A stretch of DNA of 64,000 nt, taken from positions 1-64,000 of the forward strand of contig JBBROD010000011.1 in NCBI GenBank assembly GCA_038229715.1. The letters run 5' to 3'. Below, piece after piece: positions 1 to 8,154 of the stretch. A model generated the notes under the pieces. It was not told where the DNA came from and did not search any database. It worked only from the letters and a program-made list of their open reading frames with translations. The translations under genes were made by a program, and so were the position numbers. This stretch comes from JANMES01 sp038229715. Lineage in GTDB: Bacteria; Planctomycetota; Phycisphaerae; Tepidisphaerales; Tepidisphaeraceae. Numbering within the stretch: position 1 is the first letter of the stretch; each line of letters begins with the position of its first letter.

Positions 1-137
1 ACCTTGCGACAGGAGGTGCGGAGTTGGGAACAGACGCGAAACACCGCTGTGGTGAAGGTGGATTGGCAGTTCACCACTACCGATGCCCGCATTAAACTGC
101 GAAGGCTATACCCAACAATCCAGCTGCAATGAAACAC
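1..137 (+). mobile_element. IS630-family transposase, C-terminal fragment
   Basis: An open frame enters at the left edge and stops at 130-132. Its last residues, including WQFTTTDARIKLRRLYP, are the typical C-terminal end of IS630/Tc1-like transposases that carry a DDE catalytic domain; the catalytic part lies outside the window. Elements of this family insert at TA, and a TA sits at 138-139, seven bases after the stop. That is exactly where the minus-strand beta-helix protein loses its sensible reading. The element therefore most likely ends at about 137. Its other end, inverted repeat and completeness cannot be seen. The family call rests on remembered C-terminal sequence and is moderately strong. 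Confidence 0.72.
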
Positions 138-1449
138 TAGCACGTTGTCGGCGTATTCAATATTCTCCCCACCCCAGTTGACGCGGACGCAGTAGGCACC
201 TGACTGCTCGCCGTATTCTTTCCATCGCGTGTCGGGCTCACGTCCCTGCAAATGGATGAAGTTCTTGCTGACGGTGATGTCGCCGACGCCTTCCGACACG
301 GTGCCGATGCCGATCGCCAGGTAGCCGGTGCCGAAAATGCGGTTCTCGGTCACGCTGCACTTACGGCTCTTGTACATCATGATGCCGAAAGAGTTGGTTG
401 CGCAACTGTCGACATAAATTTCGTTGCGATAGATCTTGGCGTTGCTCTGCGCACTGATGCCGCGCTGGCGGACGCGCTGGATCAGGTTGTGGTGCACGTC
501 CGTTCCACCGGCGATCGCCTGCACGCCTTGGTGGCGGTTGGTCAGCGCTTCGCCGCGGTCGATGATGACGTTGTGGTGAACGTGCTTCAATTCCCCTTCG
601 ATGCCGCTGACCTGCGGGCCGCCGTAGTCGAGCGTCAGGCCGGCGATCTCGTCGCACCGCGCCAGGATCGGCACGCAGCCGTAGCCGCTCATCCCTTCCC
701 CTTGGCGGATCGTGCCGTTATAGATCTTCGTCGAGCCACGCGTACCGTACCCGCAGCGAATGCCGGCCGAGCCTTCGGTCGCGAGCTGGCCGAACTCTTT
801 CTGGGCCGATGGGTCTTTGATCGCCGGTGACTGGTTGTAGATGACCGTATGGCCGTTGAGATCGATCGTAACATTCGCGGCCGTCACACTGAAGGCGGTG
901 CCGGCAGCGATCAAGTCCTTTTTCAACACGTAGGTCGCGCCGGCTTGATCCAGCACGACAGGCTGTGCTGCGGTATCGGTCTCGATGTAAACCGCATCTT
1001 TGATCTTATCCGGCGTCACTACGCTGTCGGGAGTTTCGATCTTGTTTTTTCGCTCGTCGGTCGCCACCAGGCGAATGTGGATGGCAACGCCGGGCTTAAG
1101 TTCCGTCAGCCGGTGCGTGTGCAGGTAGTACGGACGATCGGTCGGCTCTGTTTTGCTGCCGTACGATTCGGTCGGCCCGTACTCCAGGTAAGAGGTTGCC
1201 GGGAGATTGGTTTCCAGTGAGATAACCGCAGAGTCTTCGCTGCTGCGTCGCCACTCGCCGTCCGCGAGGAATTTCAGCGTCTCACCGGGGAGTTGATACG
1301 TCAGTGGTTCCTTGGACGCACCAAACGTAGCGATACAGAACCTCGAAAACGCCGGATAGCTTTCCATCGATTCTTCGGCGAAAGTCTTCGTGGCTGAGCA
1401 TATCGACACTGCGGCGACCCACCTGAGCAGAGCACGGCGAACTGTCATG
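138..1449 (-). pseudogene. Secreted right-handed beta-helix protein, interrupted by IS element
   Basis: Starting from ATG at 1449, about 437 codons are open. They encode a signal peptide (residues 1-24, ending near AEE), an Fn3/phosphatase-N-like beta domain (about 40-135, with SYLEYGPTESYG and LHTHRLTELKPG), then a parallel beta-helix region (about 150-437) with repeated Asn/His-rich rungs such as IDLNGHTVIYN, HVHHNVIIDRG, DVHHNLIQRV and SVTENRIFGTG. Such proteins are usually polysaccharide lyases or glycan-binding enzymes outside the cytoplasm. At 138-139 the frame runs into the IS630-type element, so the C-terminus is missing and the gene is probably dead. It starts 7 bp after the pseudopilin-like gene on the same strand and probably shares its transcript. 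The substrate is unknown. Confidence 0.75.
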
Positions 1450-1455
1450 AGATTC

Positions 1456-2202
1456 CTAGTATGGAAACCACGGACGCTTATAGTAGATCTCGGTGACGTA
1501 AGCATCAGCTCCAGTCGACACCGAAACGTTCGGCTTGATCAGCAACGAAACGTGGCCGTCCATAAAGCACATGTTGATCGTGCTCCTCTTATGCCTCGCC
1601 TCGCCGTTGGCAAAATTGAGTTGCGGGTTGTTACCCGATGTGGCGTAGTTCATCGACGTGTCGGCGAGCATGTATATCTCTGCCGATCGCCGCACTTTTT
1701 CAAGGCCCAAATACGTGTTGTTGTAGATGTCTTTGGATAGCCAACGCGGCGTATCCCCAGCCGCCGGCGTATACATACGACTGTTAAGCCCGTACGAGCC
1801 TCGAAGCGTCGGCGGTGTGCCGCCTGGGAATTGCTGCGAGGGACACGTCAGCACTGCGCCATTGGCGATGTAGTTCTTGACCGTGATCCAGTTATTGAGC
1901 GGCATCGCGGGGCAGAGGAAATTCGTCCAGTACGGAAAGACGTTGCCGACGGCGGGGGAAAGCTTCGGAAGCGTGGGGCCTGGCGAAGCCTGGTTCGGGG
2001 GAATCAGGCCCTTGCTGTCCATCGCATACAACTGGAAGGCCATGAAGGTCTGCTTTAGATTACTCGCGCACTGCACAGTCTGCGCCTGCTGCCTGGCCGC
2101 GTTGAGCGCCGGGAGTAGAATCGAGATCAGCAGTGCGATAATCCCAATGACAACCAGAAGTTCAACGAGGGTAAAGCCCGCTCTACCGGTTCGATGTCTC
2201 AT
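1456..2202 (-). CDS. Type II pseudopilin-like protein (prepilin N-methylation motif, H-x10-DG)
   Basis: The 248-aa protein opens with MRHRTGRA followed by GFTLVELLVVIGIIALLIS, a class III prepilin signal cleaved after Gly with N-methylation of Phe and a single hydrophobic helix. A globular periplasmic domain follows, ending in a His-x10-Asp-Gly motif (ARHKRSTINMCFMDGHV) close to the H-x9-DG signature of the large planctomycete pseudopilin families. The ATG at 2202 was chosen over one 13 codons upstream because AAAGGTGG lies about 7 bp before it and the prepilin leader then has normal length. Planctomycetes carry dozens of paralogs beside glycan genes. A role in surface assembly or secretion of the neighbouring beta-helix protein is only a guess. 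Confidence 0.88.
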   Translation of the reverse strand: MRHRTGRAGFTLVELLVVIGIIALLISILLPALNAARQQAQTVQCASNLKQTFMAFQLYAMDSKGLIPPNQASPGPTLPKLSPAVGNVFPYWTNFLCPAMPLNNWITVKNYIANGAVLTCPSQQFPGGTPPTLRGSYGLNSRMYTPAAGDTPRWLSKDIYNNTYLGLEKVRRSAEIYMLADTSMNYATSGNNPQLNFANGEARHKRSTINMCFMDGHVSLLIKPNVSVSTGADAYVTEIYYKRPWFPY

Positions 2203-2306
2203 GGCGTACCACCTTTCAATCTCCCCTCTAACAATCTGCATCGCTCGGACGACGCTGACTGGGGGTTACTGATTCTACACATGGATATGCGATTCGTTCT
2301 CTGCGC

Positions 2307-2335
2307 AAAATATCGCGTTGCGCAAGCAAGGTCAA
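2307..2335 (-). promoter_or_regulatory. Sigma70-like promoter for the pseudopilin gene
   Basis: On the minus strand TTGACC (2335-2330) is followed after 17 bp by TATTTT (2312-2307) in an AT-rich gap. It is well placed for the gene starting at 2202, giving a leader of about 100 nt. It is a sequence match only. Confidence 0.5.
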
Positions 2336-2468
2336 AGAAATTTTTCATTAATGCTGATTTATTGTTCATCATTGATGGAATCGTTTCGGCATTTTGTCGC
2401 ACTTTTGTTGTTCTGCGGTTCGAAGCAAAGTCGCCTGCGTTTGAATACAAAAAACATTCGGACCAACC

Positions 2469-3770
2469 CTATCGCGGCAACGACAGTAGTTCATCCACCT
2501 CAATTGCTCTTCCGGTGGCGATCGATTCGTTAGCTGCGATGCCCAATAGGATGCTGGCGGCTCCGTCAATATGAGTGGCGACGCGGCCGAGAGGGTCGGA
2601 CGTGGGGGCACCGCTGAATAGGTCGTCCAGCATCACCGCGTCTCCTCCGCCATGCGGACCTTCCACCTTGGGAATCACTATCGGCTGGGGCACTCCGAAC
2701 ATCGGGTAAAGTGTGAGTTGGGTATCTTCAGCGGTGTTTAAGGCGGAAGCGGTGTCGGCGTCGATCCCATTCCCGGGCAAGACATGCGCACCGTGCCTTG
2801 TGAAAAGCTCAACCCGCCCCTTCGTACCCGTGACAGCTGCCCGGAACCCTTCCCAAGGGCTGTAAGCCACCAGCGAATAGCAGAAAATTACCCCGTTACG
2901 ATAGCGGGCCGTGATCGCCATCGTGTCTTCGATGGTCACGTGTGGGCCGAACACATTGCGGTCGCGGACGTAACCGGTCTCTGCCTCTGACGCCGTGCCG
3001 TAAAGCCCTTCTTGCTCCGGCGTCCAATTGTGGCGAAACGGATCGCCTTCGGGCGCGTTACGCGATCGGGAATACGTCGATACATGCCCGCGGGCTCTGG
3101 CCGCTGCTTCGCCGTAGAACTTCAGGTCGCCCATCGCGAATACAGTTTGCGGATACGACCCCAGCCACCAGTTCATCATGTCGAAATGGTGCGAGGCTTT
3201 GTGGATCAGCAGCCCGCCGCTCATATCCTTCTCCGCATGCCAGCGGCGGAAGTAGTCAGCTCCATGGCGGGTATCGAGCATCCACTGCAGGTCGGCCGAC
3301 AGCGGCTTGCCGATCGCGCCGGACTGGATGATCTCGCGCACCTTCATCGCGTATGCAATGTAGCGGACGTTAAACGTCACCCGCACGCGCCGTCCTGTAC
3401 GCTGGATCGCGTCGAAGATCGCCCGTGCTTTGGCGGCATCGGTGGTGAGCGGCTTTTCGCACAGCACGTCGCAGCCCAGTTCCATCGCCCGGACGACGTA
3501 GTGGTGGTGCATCGCGTCGATCGTGGTGACGATGACGATGTCTGGCTTGGCCGATGCAATCATGCGATCGAAGTCGGCCGCGGCGTAGGTTGTGATCGGC
3601 GCGGAGCCGAACTTGTCCTTGAGTCGCGCGTTGTGGTACGCCATGCGGGCGGCGCTCAAGTCGCACAGGCCGACCAACTCGGTCGTCGCCTGGTACTTGC
3701 CGGCGATGGCGTCGAGGAACATCTCCACTCGCGCGCCGGTACCGACGACGGCGTATCGTTTGCGATTCAT
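2469..3770 (-). CDS. Gfo/Idh/MocA-family NAD(P)-dependent oxidoreductase
   Basis: The 433-aa protein begins with the Rossmann fingerprint RYAVVGTGAR (residues 4-13). It has the family EKPLTTDAAKA motif near residue 105, whose Lys binds cofactor and substrate, and a C-terminal alpha/beta domain including HKASHHFDMMNWWLG around 190. These cytoplasmic enzymes oxidise or reduce sugars, inositols or their derivatives with NAD(P). At 433 aa it is longer than the usual 330-400. AAGGTG lies 5 bp before the ATG. It is the next gene on the same strand after the sugar transporter and the unknown 608-aa enzyme, so it probably acts on the imported sugar. The exact substrate cannot be read from sequence. 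Confidence 0.9.
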   Translation of the reverse strand: MNRKRYAVVGTGARVEMFLDAIAGKYQATTELVGLCDLSAARMAYHNARLKDKFGSAPITTYAAADFDRMIASAKPDIVIVTTIDAMHHHYVVRAMELGCDVLCEKPLTTDAAKARAIFDAIQRTGRRVRVTFNVRYIAYAMKVREIIQSGAIGKPLSADLQWMLDTRHGADYFRRWHAEKDMSGGLLIHKASHHFDMMNWWLGSYPQTVFAMGDLKFYGEAAARARGHVSTYSRSRNAPEGDPFRHNWTPEQEGLYGTASEAETGYVRDRNVFGPHVTIEDTMAITARYRNGVIFCYSLVAYSPWEGFRAAVTGTKGRVELFTRHGAHVLPGNGIDADTASALNTAEDTQLTLYPMFGVPQPIVIPKVEGPHGGGDAVMLDDLFSGAPTSDPLGRVATHIDGAASILLGIAANESIATGRAIEVDELLSLPR

Positions 3771-4198
3771 GGAAACACCTTTACAAAATCAGTCAACTCG
3801 TGGACGCTCTAACCGCTTGCCGCAGGATCGATCCTGACTTCTTCTCGAACTTCGCGCCGCCGGAATAAATGCGGGCGGCATGTCAATGATGCACTCATCG
3901 TTCAAAGCCATCGGTCCGGTCGCGGGCGGGCCTTCTACAGTCGCCGCAGTGCTGATCGATGCCGTCTCGTCCAGCGGCACGCTGCTGAAACCAATGTTTT
4001 CTGACCCGCAGCGGAACGGCGAGTTCGATGTTCGCCGTACGTCAAGGCGGACCGGCCCGATGCCCGACGTGTTCCGTATAACGCCGGGCGTGGCGCGCAT
4101 CCATCGTCCGACGCACACTGTTTCAGCCTTCGGAACGCGTGCGGCGGAATTCCTCGCCGGGCGCGACCGTGTGAGCGGGCTGGGCGACGATTCAAACT
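3771..4198 (-). other. 428-bp gap, no convincing gene; possible decayed C-terminal coding remnant
   Basis: No frame on either strand gives a recognisable domain. On the minus strand, short stretches that look protein-like occur in different frames directly after the stop of the upstream 608-aa gene, separated by stops. This is what a degraded gene end would look like, but the similarity is too weak to name. A 124-codon plus-strand frame (3880-4254) runs into the 3' end of the confident minus-strand gene and is not accepted. Confidence 0.35.
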
Positions 4199-6025
4199 CT
4201 ACTTGTTCGGCGTCACAAAGAACGCCTGCGCATCCAGCCAGTGCTCGCGCATGATGGCCTGCTTACGCTCTATCTGCGCGATCACATCCGGCCCGAGCAG
4301 GAAGGTGTCTTCGTCGTCAGGCTTCTCTGCATGGCTGAGTACGTCCAGGCCGCCGGACTTGAGCAGCTTGGCCAGCTCGGCAGCGTTGTCGAGCTCGTCG
4401 CGCATCAGTTCGTTAATCAGAGCCAGATCGGGATGTCCGGTGCTCGATCCGCGTGCGGGAGAGGTAAAGTTCTCGATCGCAAATCGGTCGGTGTTGCGGT
4501 CTCGCACGATCTGCATCGCGAAGAAATTCCCGCAGCTGCGCAGGATGTTGCCGTAGATGCGGATTGCCGTGCCGGTTTGCTTCCAGTACGCCCCGCCGGG
4601 GATGTCGGAGAGTTTCTCAAACTCTTCGGCGATCGACTTGAGCCGGTCGTTCGTGGTGTAGACGGCCCAGATGCGCGGGTCGATATCATCGAGAGTCATC
4701 CACTCCGGCGTGATGCGTGTGCCGTGAACGTCGATGTAGTCCAACCGAGCCCGCTCGTGGCTGACATTGAATACGTGCGGCAAGAAGTAGGCCTCTTCCT
4801 CGGCCGACAGCTTTTCAGGTAGCGCCACGAGGGGACGGGTGATGTACCGCAGCGACACGCCTCCGTAGATCGCGCTGAGCCTGGGCAATGCAGCTTGCTT
4901 GTATTTAAGAACCTCGTGCAGGCGGACCATCGCTTCAAACAGCGCCGCAGCGTGGTGGGTTCCGGTCCAGTGGCCGCACATCTGATGTGACTGCTGCATG
5001 ACCGCAAGTGGCCCGTAGGTGGGAGCGGTCATGAATTCGTCGATCGTCTCGATAATTTTGGCGCTGGTATCGATGTGCTCGTAACCGCGGTCGTAAAAGC
5101 TGCGCAGGTCGACGAAGACCGTCGGTACGTGCCCGCGCTTGAGGTTCTGCAGCGCCGAGACCACGCCCACCACATCCAGCACGCCGCGAACCGGGTAGCA
5201 CTGGTCGGCGCAGCAGCCGATCGCGACCGAGTCCTTACTTGCACTGCGGACGAAGGTGTTTGTTGGCAGATCCGGTCGGATGGCTTCCAGCTCGTTGCGG
5301 CTGAAGTTGCCGGTCATGTGAACGGTGAGCTTCTTTCCGCCCTTCTCTCCGCCGCGAAGGATGGAGTTCATCAAGTCGCGTACACGTTTACCGACGGGCT
5401 TGGAACGGCAACGGGCCGGGCCGTTGGCACCGCTGTACTGCCAATCGCTCCAGCAGAGGCCAGGACCGGCATCGTTGGTTTTGAAGAAGTAGGTTCCAAG
5501 CTCAGGCACATGCTGCACGAGCTCGGCGATCATTCGCTCGGTCATCTCGCGGGTTTCGAGCTCGTCGATGCACGGTGCGAATTCCTCACGTTTGCTGCGG
5601 CGGGGGTGATCCGTCCGTGGGCCGCGCAGGTGCGGGTGTTCCTGAAAGAAGGGTTCGGGAAGAAAATTCGGCTCATAACTCCAGAAGGCGGCACCCAAGT
5701 CCATCTCGCGGAGAATCTTCGCCTTGGCCAGCAGGAGTTCGCGGTTGCGGGCAACGAAATCGCCGGGAATGTACGGCGCGATGATCTTATCAGGGAAAAA
5801 TTTAGCGGGCGTCGGATTGCACGCTGCGTACTCGTGCCACGGGCTCCCGCCGGCAGGGATTTCGTAGCGAGATTTCTCGGCCAGCGTGCTGATGTTTATC
5901 TCCACACGGCCGTGTCGCTTCAGTCGCGACGCCAGCCCGGCCAGCGCACGATATTCGCGCAGGTCGCGGATCGGAGTATTCACCACGAACGTCGGCTGCA
6001 CGTTGGATTTAACCTCTGTCCCCAT
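4199..6025 (-). CDS. Unknown 608-aa protein, possibly a glycoside-hydrolase-like TIM barrel
   Basis: I do not recognise a named family. The protein is soluble with no signal peptide. Its aromatic-rich segments resemble glycoside hydrolase (alpha/beta)8 barrels: AAFWSYEPNFLPEPFF near 110, TYFFKTNDAGPGLCWSDW near 190, and KLTVHMTGNFS, VFVDLRSFYDRGYEH and QSHQMCGHWTGTHHAA further on. The recurrent Glu/Asp/His at predicted strand ends would suit catalysis. A GTG at 6037 overlaps the upstream permease stop, but the ATG at 6025 has AGTGAGG just before it and is preferred. It lies immediately downstream of the two transporter genes, so it probably processes the imported sugar. The function is inferred from context only. 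Confidence 0.7.
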   Translation of the reverse strand: MGTEVKSNVQPTFVVNTPIRDLREYRALAGLASRLKRHGRVEINISTLAEKSRYEIPAGGSPWHEYAACNPTPAKFFPDKIIAPYIPGDFVARNRELLLAKAKILREMDLGAAFWSYEPNFLPEPFFQEHPHLRGPRTDHPRRSKREEFAPCIDELETREMTERMIAELVQHVPELGTYFFKTNDAGPGLCWSDWQYSGANGPARCRSKPVGKRVRDLMNSILRGGEKGGKKLTVHMTGNFSRNELEAIRPDLPTNTFVRSASKDSVAIGCCADQCYPVRGVLDVVGVVSALQNLKRGHVPTVFVDLRSFYDRGYEHIDTSAKIIETIDEFMTAPTYGPLAVMQQSHQMCGHWTGTHHAAALFEAMVRLHEVLKYKQAALPRLSAIYGGVSLRYITRPLVALPEKLSAEEEAYFLPHVFNVSHERARLDYIDVHGTRITPEWMTLDDIDPRIWAVYTTNDRLKSIAEEFEKLSDIPGGAYWKQTGTAIRIYGNILRSCGNFFAMQIVRDRNTDRFAIENFTSPARGSSTGHPDLALINELMRDELDNAAELAKLLKSGGLDVLSHAEKPDDEDTFLLGPDVIAQIERKQAIMREHWLDAQAFFVTPNK

Positions 6026-6033
6026 TGTTTGCC

Positions 6034-8079
6034 TCACTTATAAGCCGGAAGAACCACGCCGCGCATGATGACATTCTGCGCTAGCAAGAACATTACCAAC
6101 GTCGGGATTGAACACAACACCGCCGCCGCCATAGTCACTTGCGGTGGTGCCCATTGCTGCAGTTGAAACACGTGCACCATGAGCGTCCACATCGAGTCAT
6201 CCTGACACACCACCAGCGCCCACAGGTACGACCCGTAGACGGCCATGAACGTTTGCAGCACCAGCACCGCAAGAATCGGCGTCGACATCGGGAAGGCGAT
6301 CTGCCAAAGCATGCGCAGCTCGCCGGCACCGTCGATCCGGCCGGCCTCGAATACTTCTTCGGGCAGGCTATCGAAAAACCCTTTGAGCAGAAAAATGCCG
6401 TACCCGTTGGCCAATCGCGGGAGGATTAGTGCGGGGAACGTGTTGAGCAGGCTGACAGGTCCGAGGTTCACGCCGATAAGTTGCCCAAACCAGGGTGTGA
6501 GATACGCCCCCGCAAAGAAGCCGCCCATCGCGGCAAATGTTCCAGAGACAATCCATCGCAACCGGCCGCGGCCGCCGCGCGAAAGGGAGTAGAGAATCGC
6601 GCCGGCCACAATCACGCCGACCAACCACGACCACACAGGAAAATTCCGCAGCAGCAGGAAGTTCGGGATCATGGTGACTTCGCCGGGGAACGCCATCGTC
6701 GCCAGCAGAAACATCAGCACTTGGTTGGCGGCCGAGAGGCGGAAGCGGGAAAGCGCGTACGCCGCCAACGGGTTCACGGTGACGGCTGCAAGGACCATTA
6801 CACCGACGAGAAATGCGGTGTTCCACAGCGAGCGTCCTCGGACCGCGATGTAGTCGATCACTTCCCCGTAGTTGCGGGTGATGGCCCACCAGCGCCAGCT
6901 CGACGCGTCAGAGTTAAAGGTGACGACGTCGTCGGCCTCGTAAAGTGGGCGCGCGTTATTGTTGGCTTGCGCGAAGAGCAGATCAGGCGTGCGTATCGAC
7001 AGCGACTCTAAAGGTACAGCTCGCATGAACGACCCGACCGCGTCGAGCTCGGCAGCCATTGGTTTAATTGGCGGCCAGTGGATCGCTTGCCCGGAGGCGT
7101 AGCTCGTGCCATAGCGGGCGTTAAATGTCGCGATCGGCTGCCCGTTCGAGAGGAACGCGCGGTACTTGGCGTCGCCGTCGTCGATGCCGACGAATCGGTA
7201 GCCGAGTTCATTGCGGACGAAGTGTTCCCAGTCCTTGGCTAGGCCGTTGGTTGGCAAGCGGGAGGAGAGGGCAATGTCATTAAAGCTGGTGTACGCGGAT
7301 CGATGGATGTACTGTTTTCCTTCATCATTACCGATAGAACTCACGCCGGCTCCCGGAGCCTTGGGTGAATCAAGAAGGCCGATCGCCTCATTGAGGGCGT
7401 CGACCTTCTCGTACTTGAAGCTAAGGTACGCGCGCCACTGCGCAACGCCATCGACCGGGCGTCGGTACTTGGCATTGAGAGTCGACTTGAAGGCGGTCCA
7501 CTGCTCGCCCTCGGCACCGGCCACGCCCGGCCAAAGCCGGCCCTTTGGGTTTTCGTACGGTGCGAAGGCTTCGGAAAATGCTGACACCTCACGCCCGAAT
7601 ACGTGCCCGACATCGGCCGGTGAAGCGTAGCGGGACTTGAGATCCTCGCGCCATAGCATTTCGGACTTCCCTGGCATGTTCCGCTTGCCGACGTACCACA
7701 GCCCGAACTGTTCCGGCGACAGCTCGCTGACAAACGCCTGCCACTTTGCAGACGCGGTTTTCGCATCCGCCAGACTTATCTCCGGCAGCTTGATCTGCGA
7801 CCACGTGCGTGCGGTATCATCCGGATGCGTGGCGGTGTACTCGGCCATCGACTGGTACTTCTCCTGCAGGAACCGCTGGTACAAGGCCTCGCGATCAAAC
7901 CAGAATCGGGGAATAACGCGGAACTCCCGCACGTCCGGCTCGCCGGTGGTGCTGGTGGCCAGCATCAGCAGGAACGGATAGAGCATCGTGCATCCGCCGA
8001 CTATCAATGCACAATAGATCCCCGCGATGAGTAATCGCGTCGAAAATTTCCTTCGACCTACCTTGGCGATAATTGGCAT
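6034..8079 (-). CDS. Carbohydrate ABC transporter permease (MalG-type) with giant extracytoplasmic insert
   Basis: This 681-aa inner-membrane protein has one helix near residues 15-40 and a cluster of helices from about 415 to the end. It carries the cytoplasmic EAA loop that docks on the ATPase (EEVFEAGRIDGAGELRMLWQ, about 575-595), ending in the family tail VLPAYK. MalG-type permeases are normally about 280 aa. Here about 370 hydrophilic residues separate the first helix from the rest, rich in Trp, Tyr and Lys; several imperfect internal similarities (for example repeated WxxF.S/L..KY blocks) suggest an extracytoplasmic sensor or substrate-handling domain. It pairs with the upstream fusion protein. 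The ATPase must be encoded elsewhere. Confidence 0.85.
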   Translation of the reverse strand: MPIIAKVGRRKFSTRLLIAGIYCALIVGGCTMLYPFLLMLATSTTGEPDVREFRVIPRFWFDREALYQRFLQEKYQSMAEYTATHPDDTARTWSQIKLPEISLADAKTASAKWQAFVSELSPEQFGLWYVGKRNMPGKSEMLWREDLKSRYASPADVGHVFGREVSAFSEAFAPYENPKGRLWPGVAGAEGEQWTAFKSTLNAKYRRPVDGVAQWRAYLSFKYEKVDALNEAIGLLDSPKAPGAGVSSIGNDEGKQYIHRSAYTSFNDIALSSRLPTNGLAKDWEHFVRNELGYRFVGIDDGDAKYRAFLSNGQPIATFNARYGTSYASGQAIHWPPIKPMAAELDAVGSFMRAVPLESLSIRTPDLLFAQANNNARPLYEADDVVTFNSDASSWRWWAITRNYGEVIDYIAVRGRSLWNTAFLVGVMVLAAVTVNPLAAYALSRFRLSAANQVLMFLLATMAFPGEVTMIPNFLLLRNFPVWSWLVGVIVAGAILYSLSRGGRGRLRWIVSGTFAAMGGFFAGAYLTPWFGQLIGVNLGPVSLLNTFPALILPRLANGYGIFLLKGFFDSLPEEVFEAGRIDGAGELRMLWQIAFPMSTPILAVLVLQTFMAVYGSYLWALVVCQDDSMWTLMVHVFQLQQWAPPQVTMAAAVLCSIPTLVMFLLAQNVIMRGVVLPAYK

Positions 8080-8154
8080 GTTTGTTTGTTGTGGGTCGCG
8101 GTTTGCAAGTTGGAATTAAGCTCCAACGTGCAATGCACAACCAACAACTTACTC

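Noticed and set aside
252..830. 192-codon plus-strand frame
   Set aside because: Lies opposite the beta-helix coding sequence, whose signal peptide and rung repeats are clear.
3880..4254. 124-codon plus-strand frame between oxidoreductase and 608-aa gene
   Set aside because: No recognisable domain and it overlaps the 3' end of the confident minus-strand gene.
5075..6043. Long plus-strand open frame (322 codons) opposite the 608-aa gene
   Set aside because: High-GC shadow of the minus-strand gene; no domain, no ribosome site, and the other strand fits its operon.
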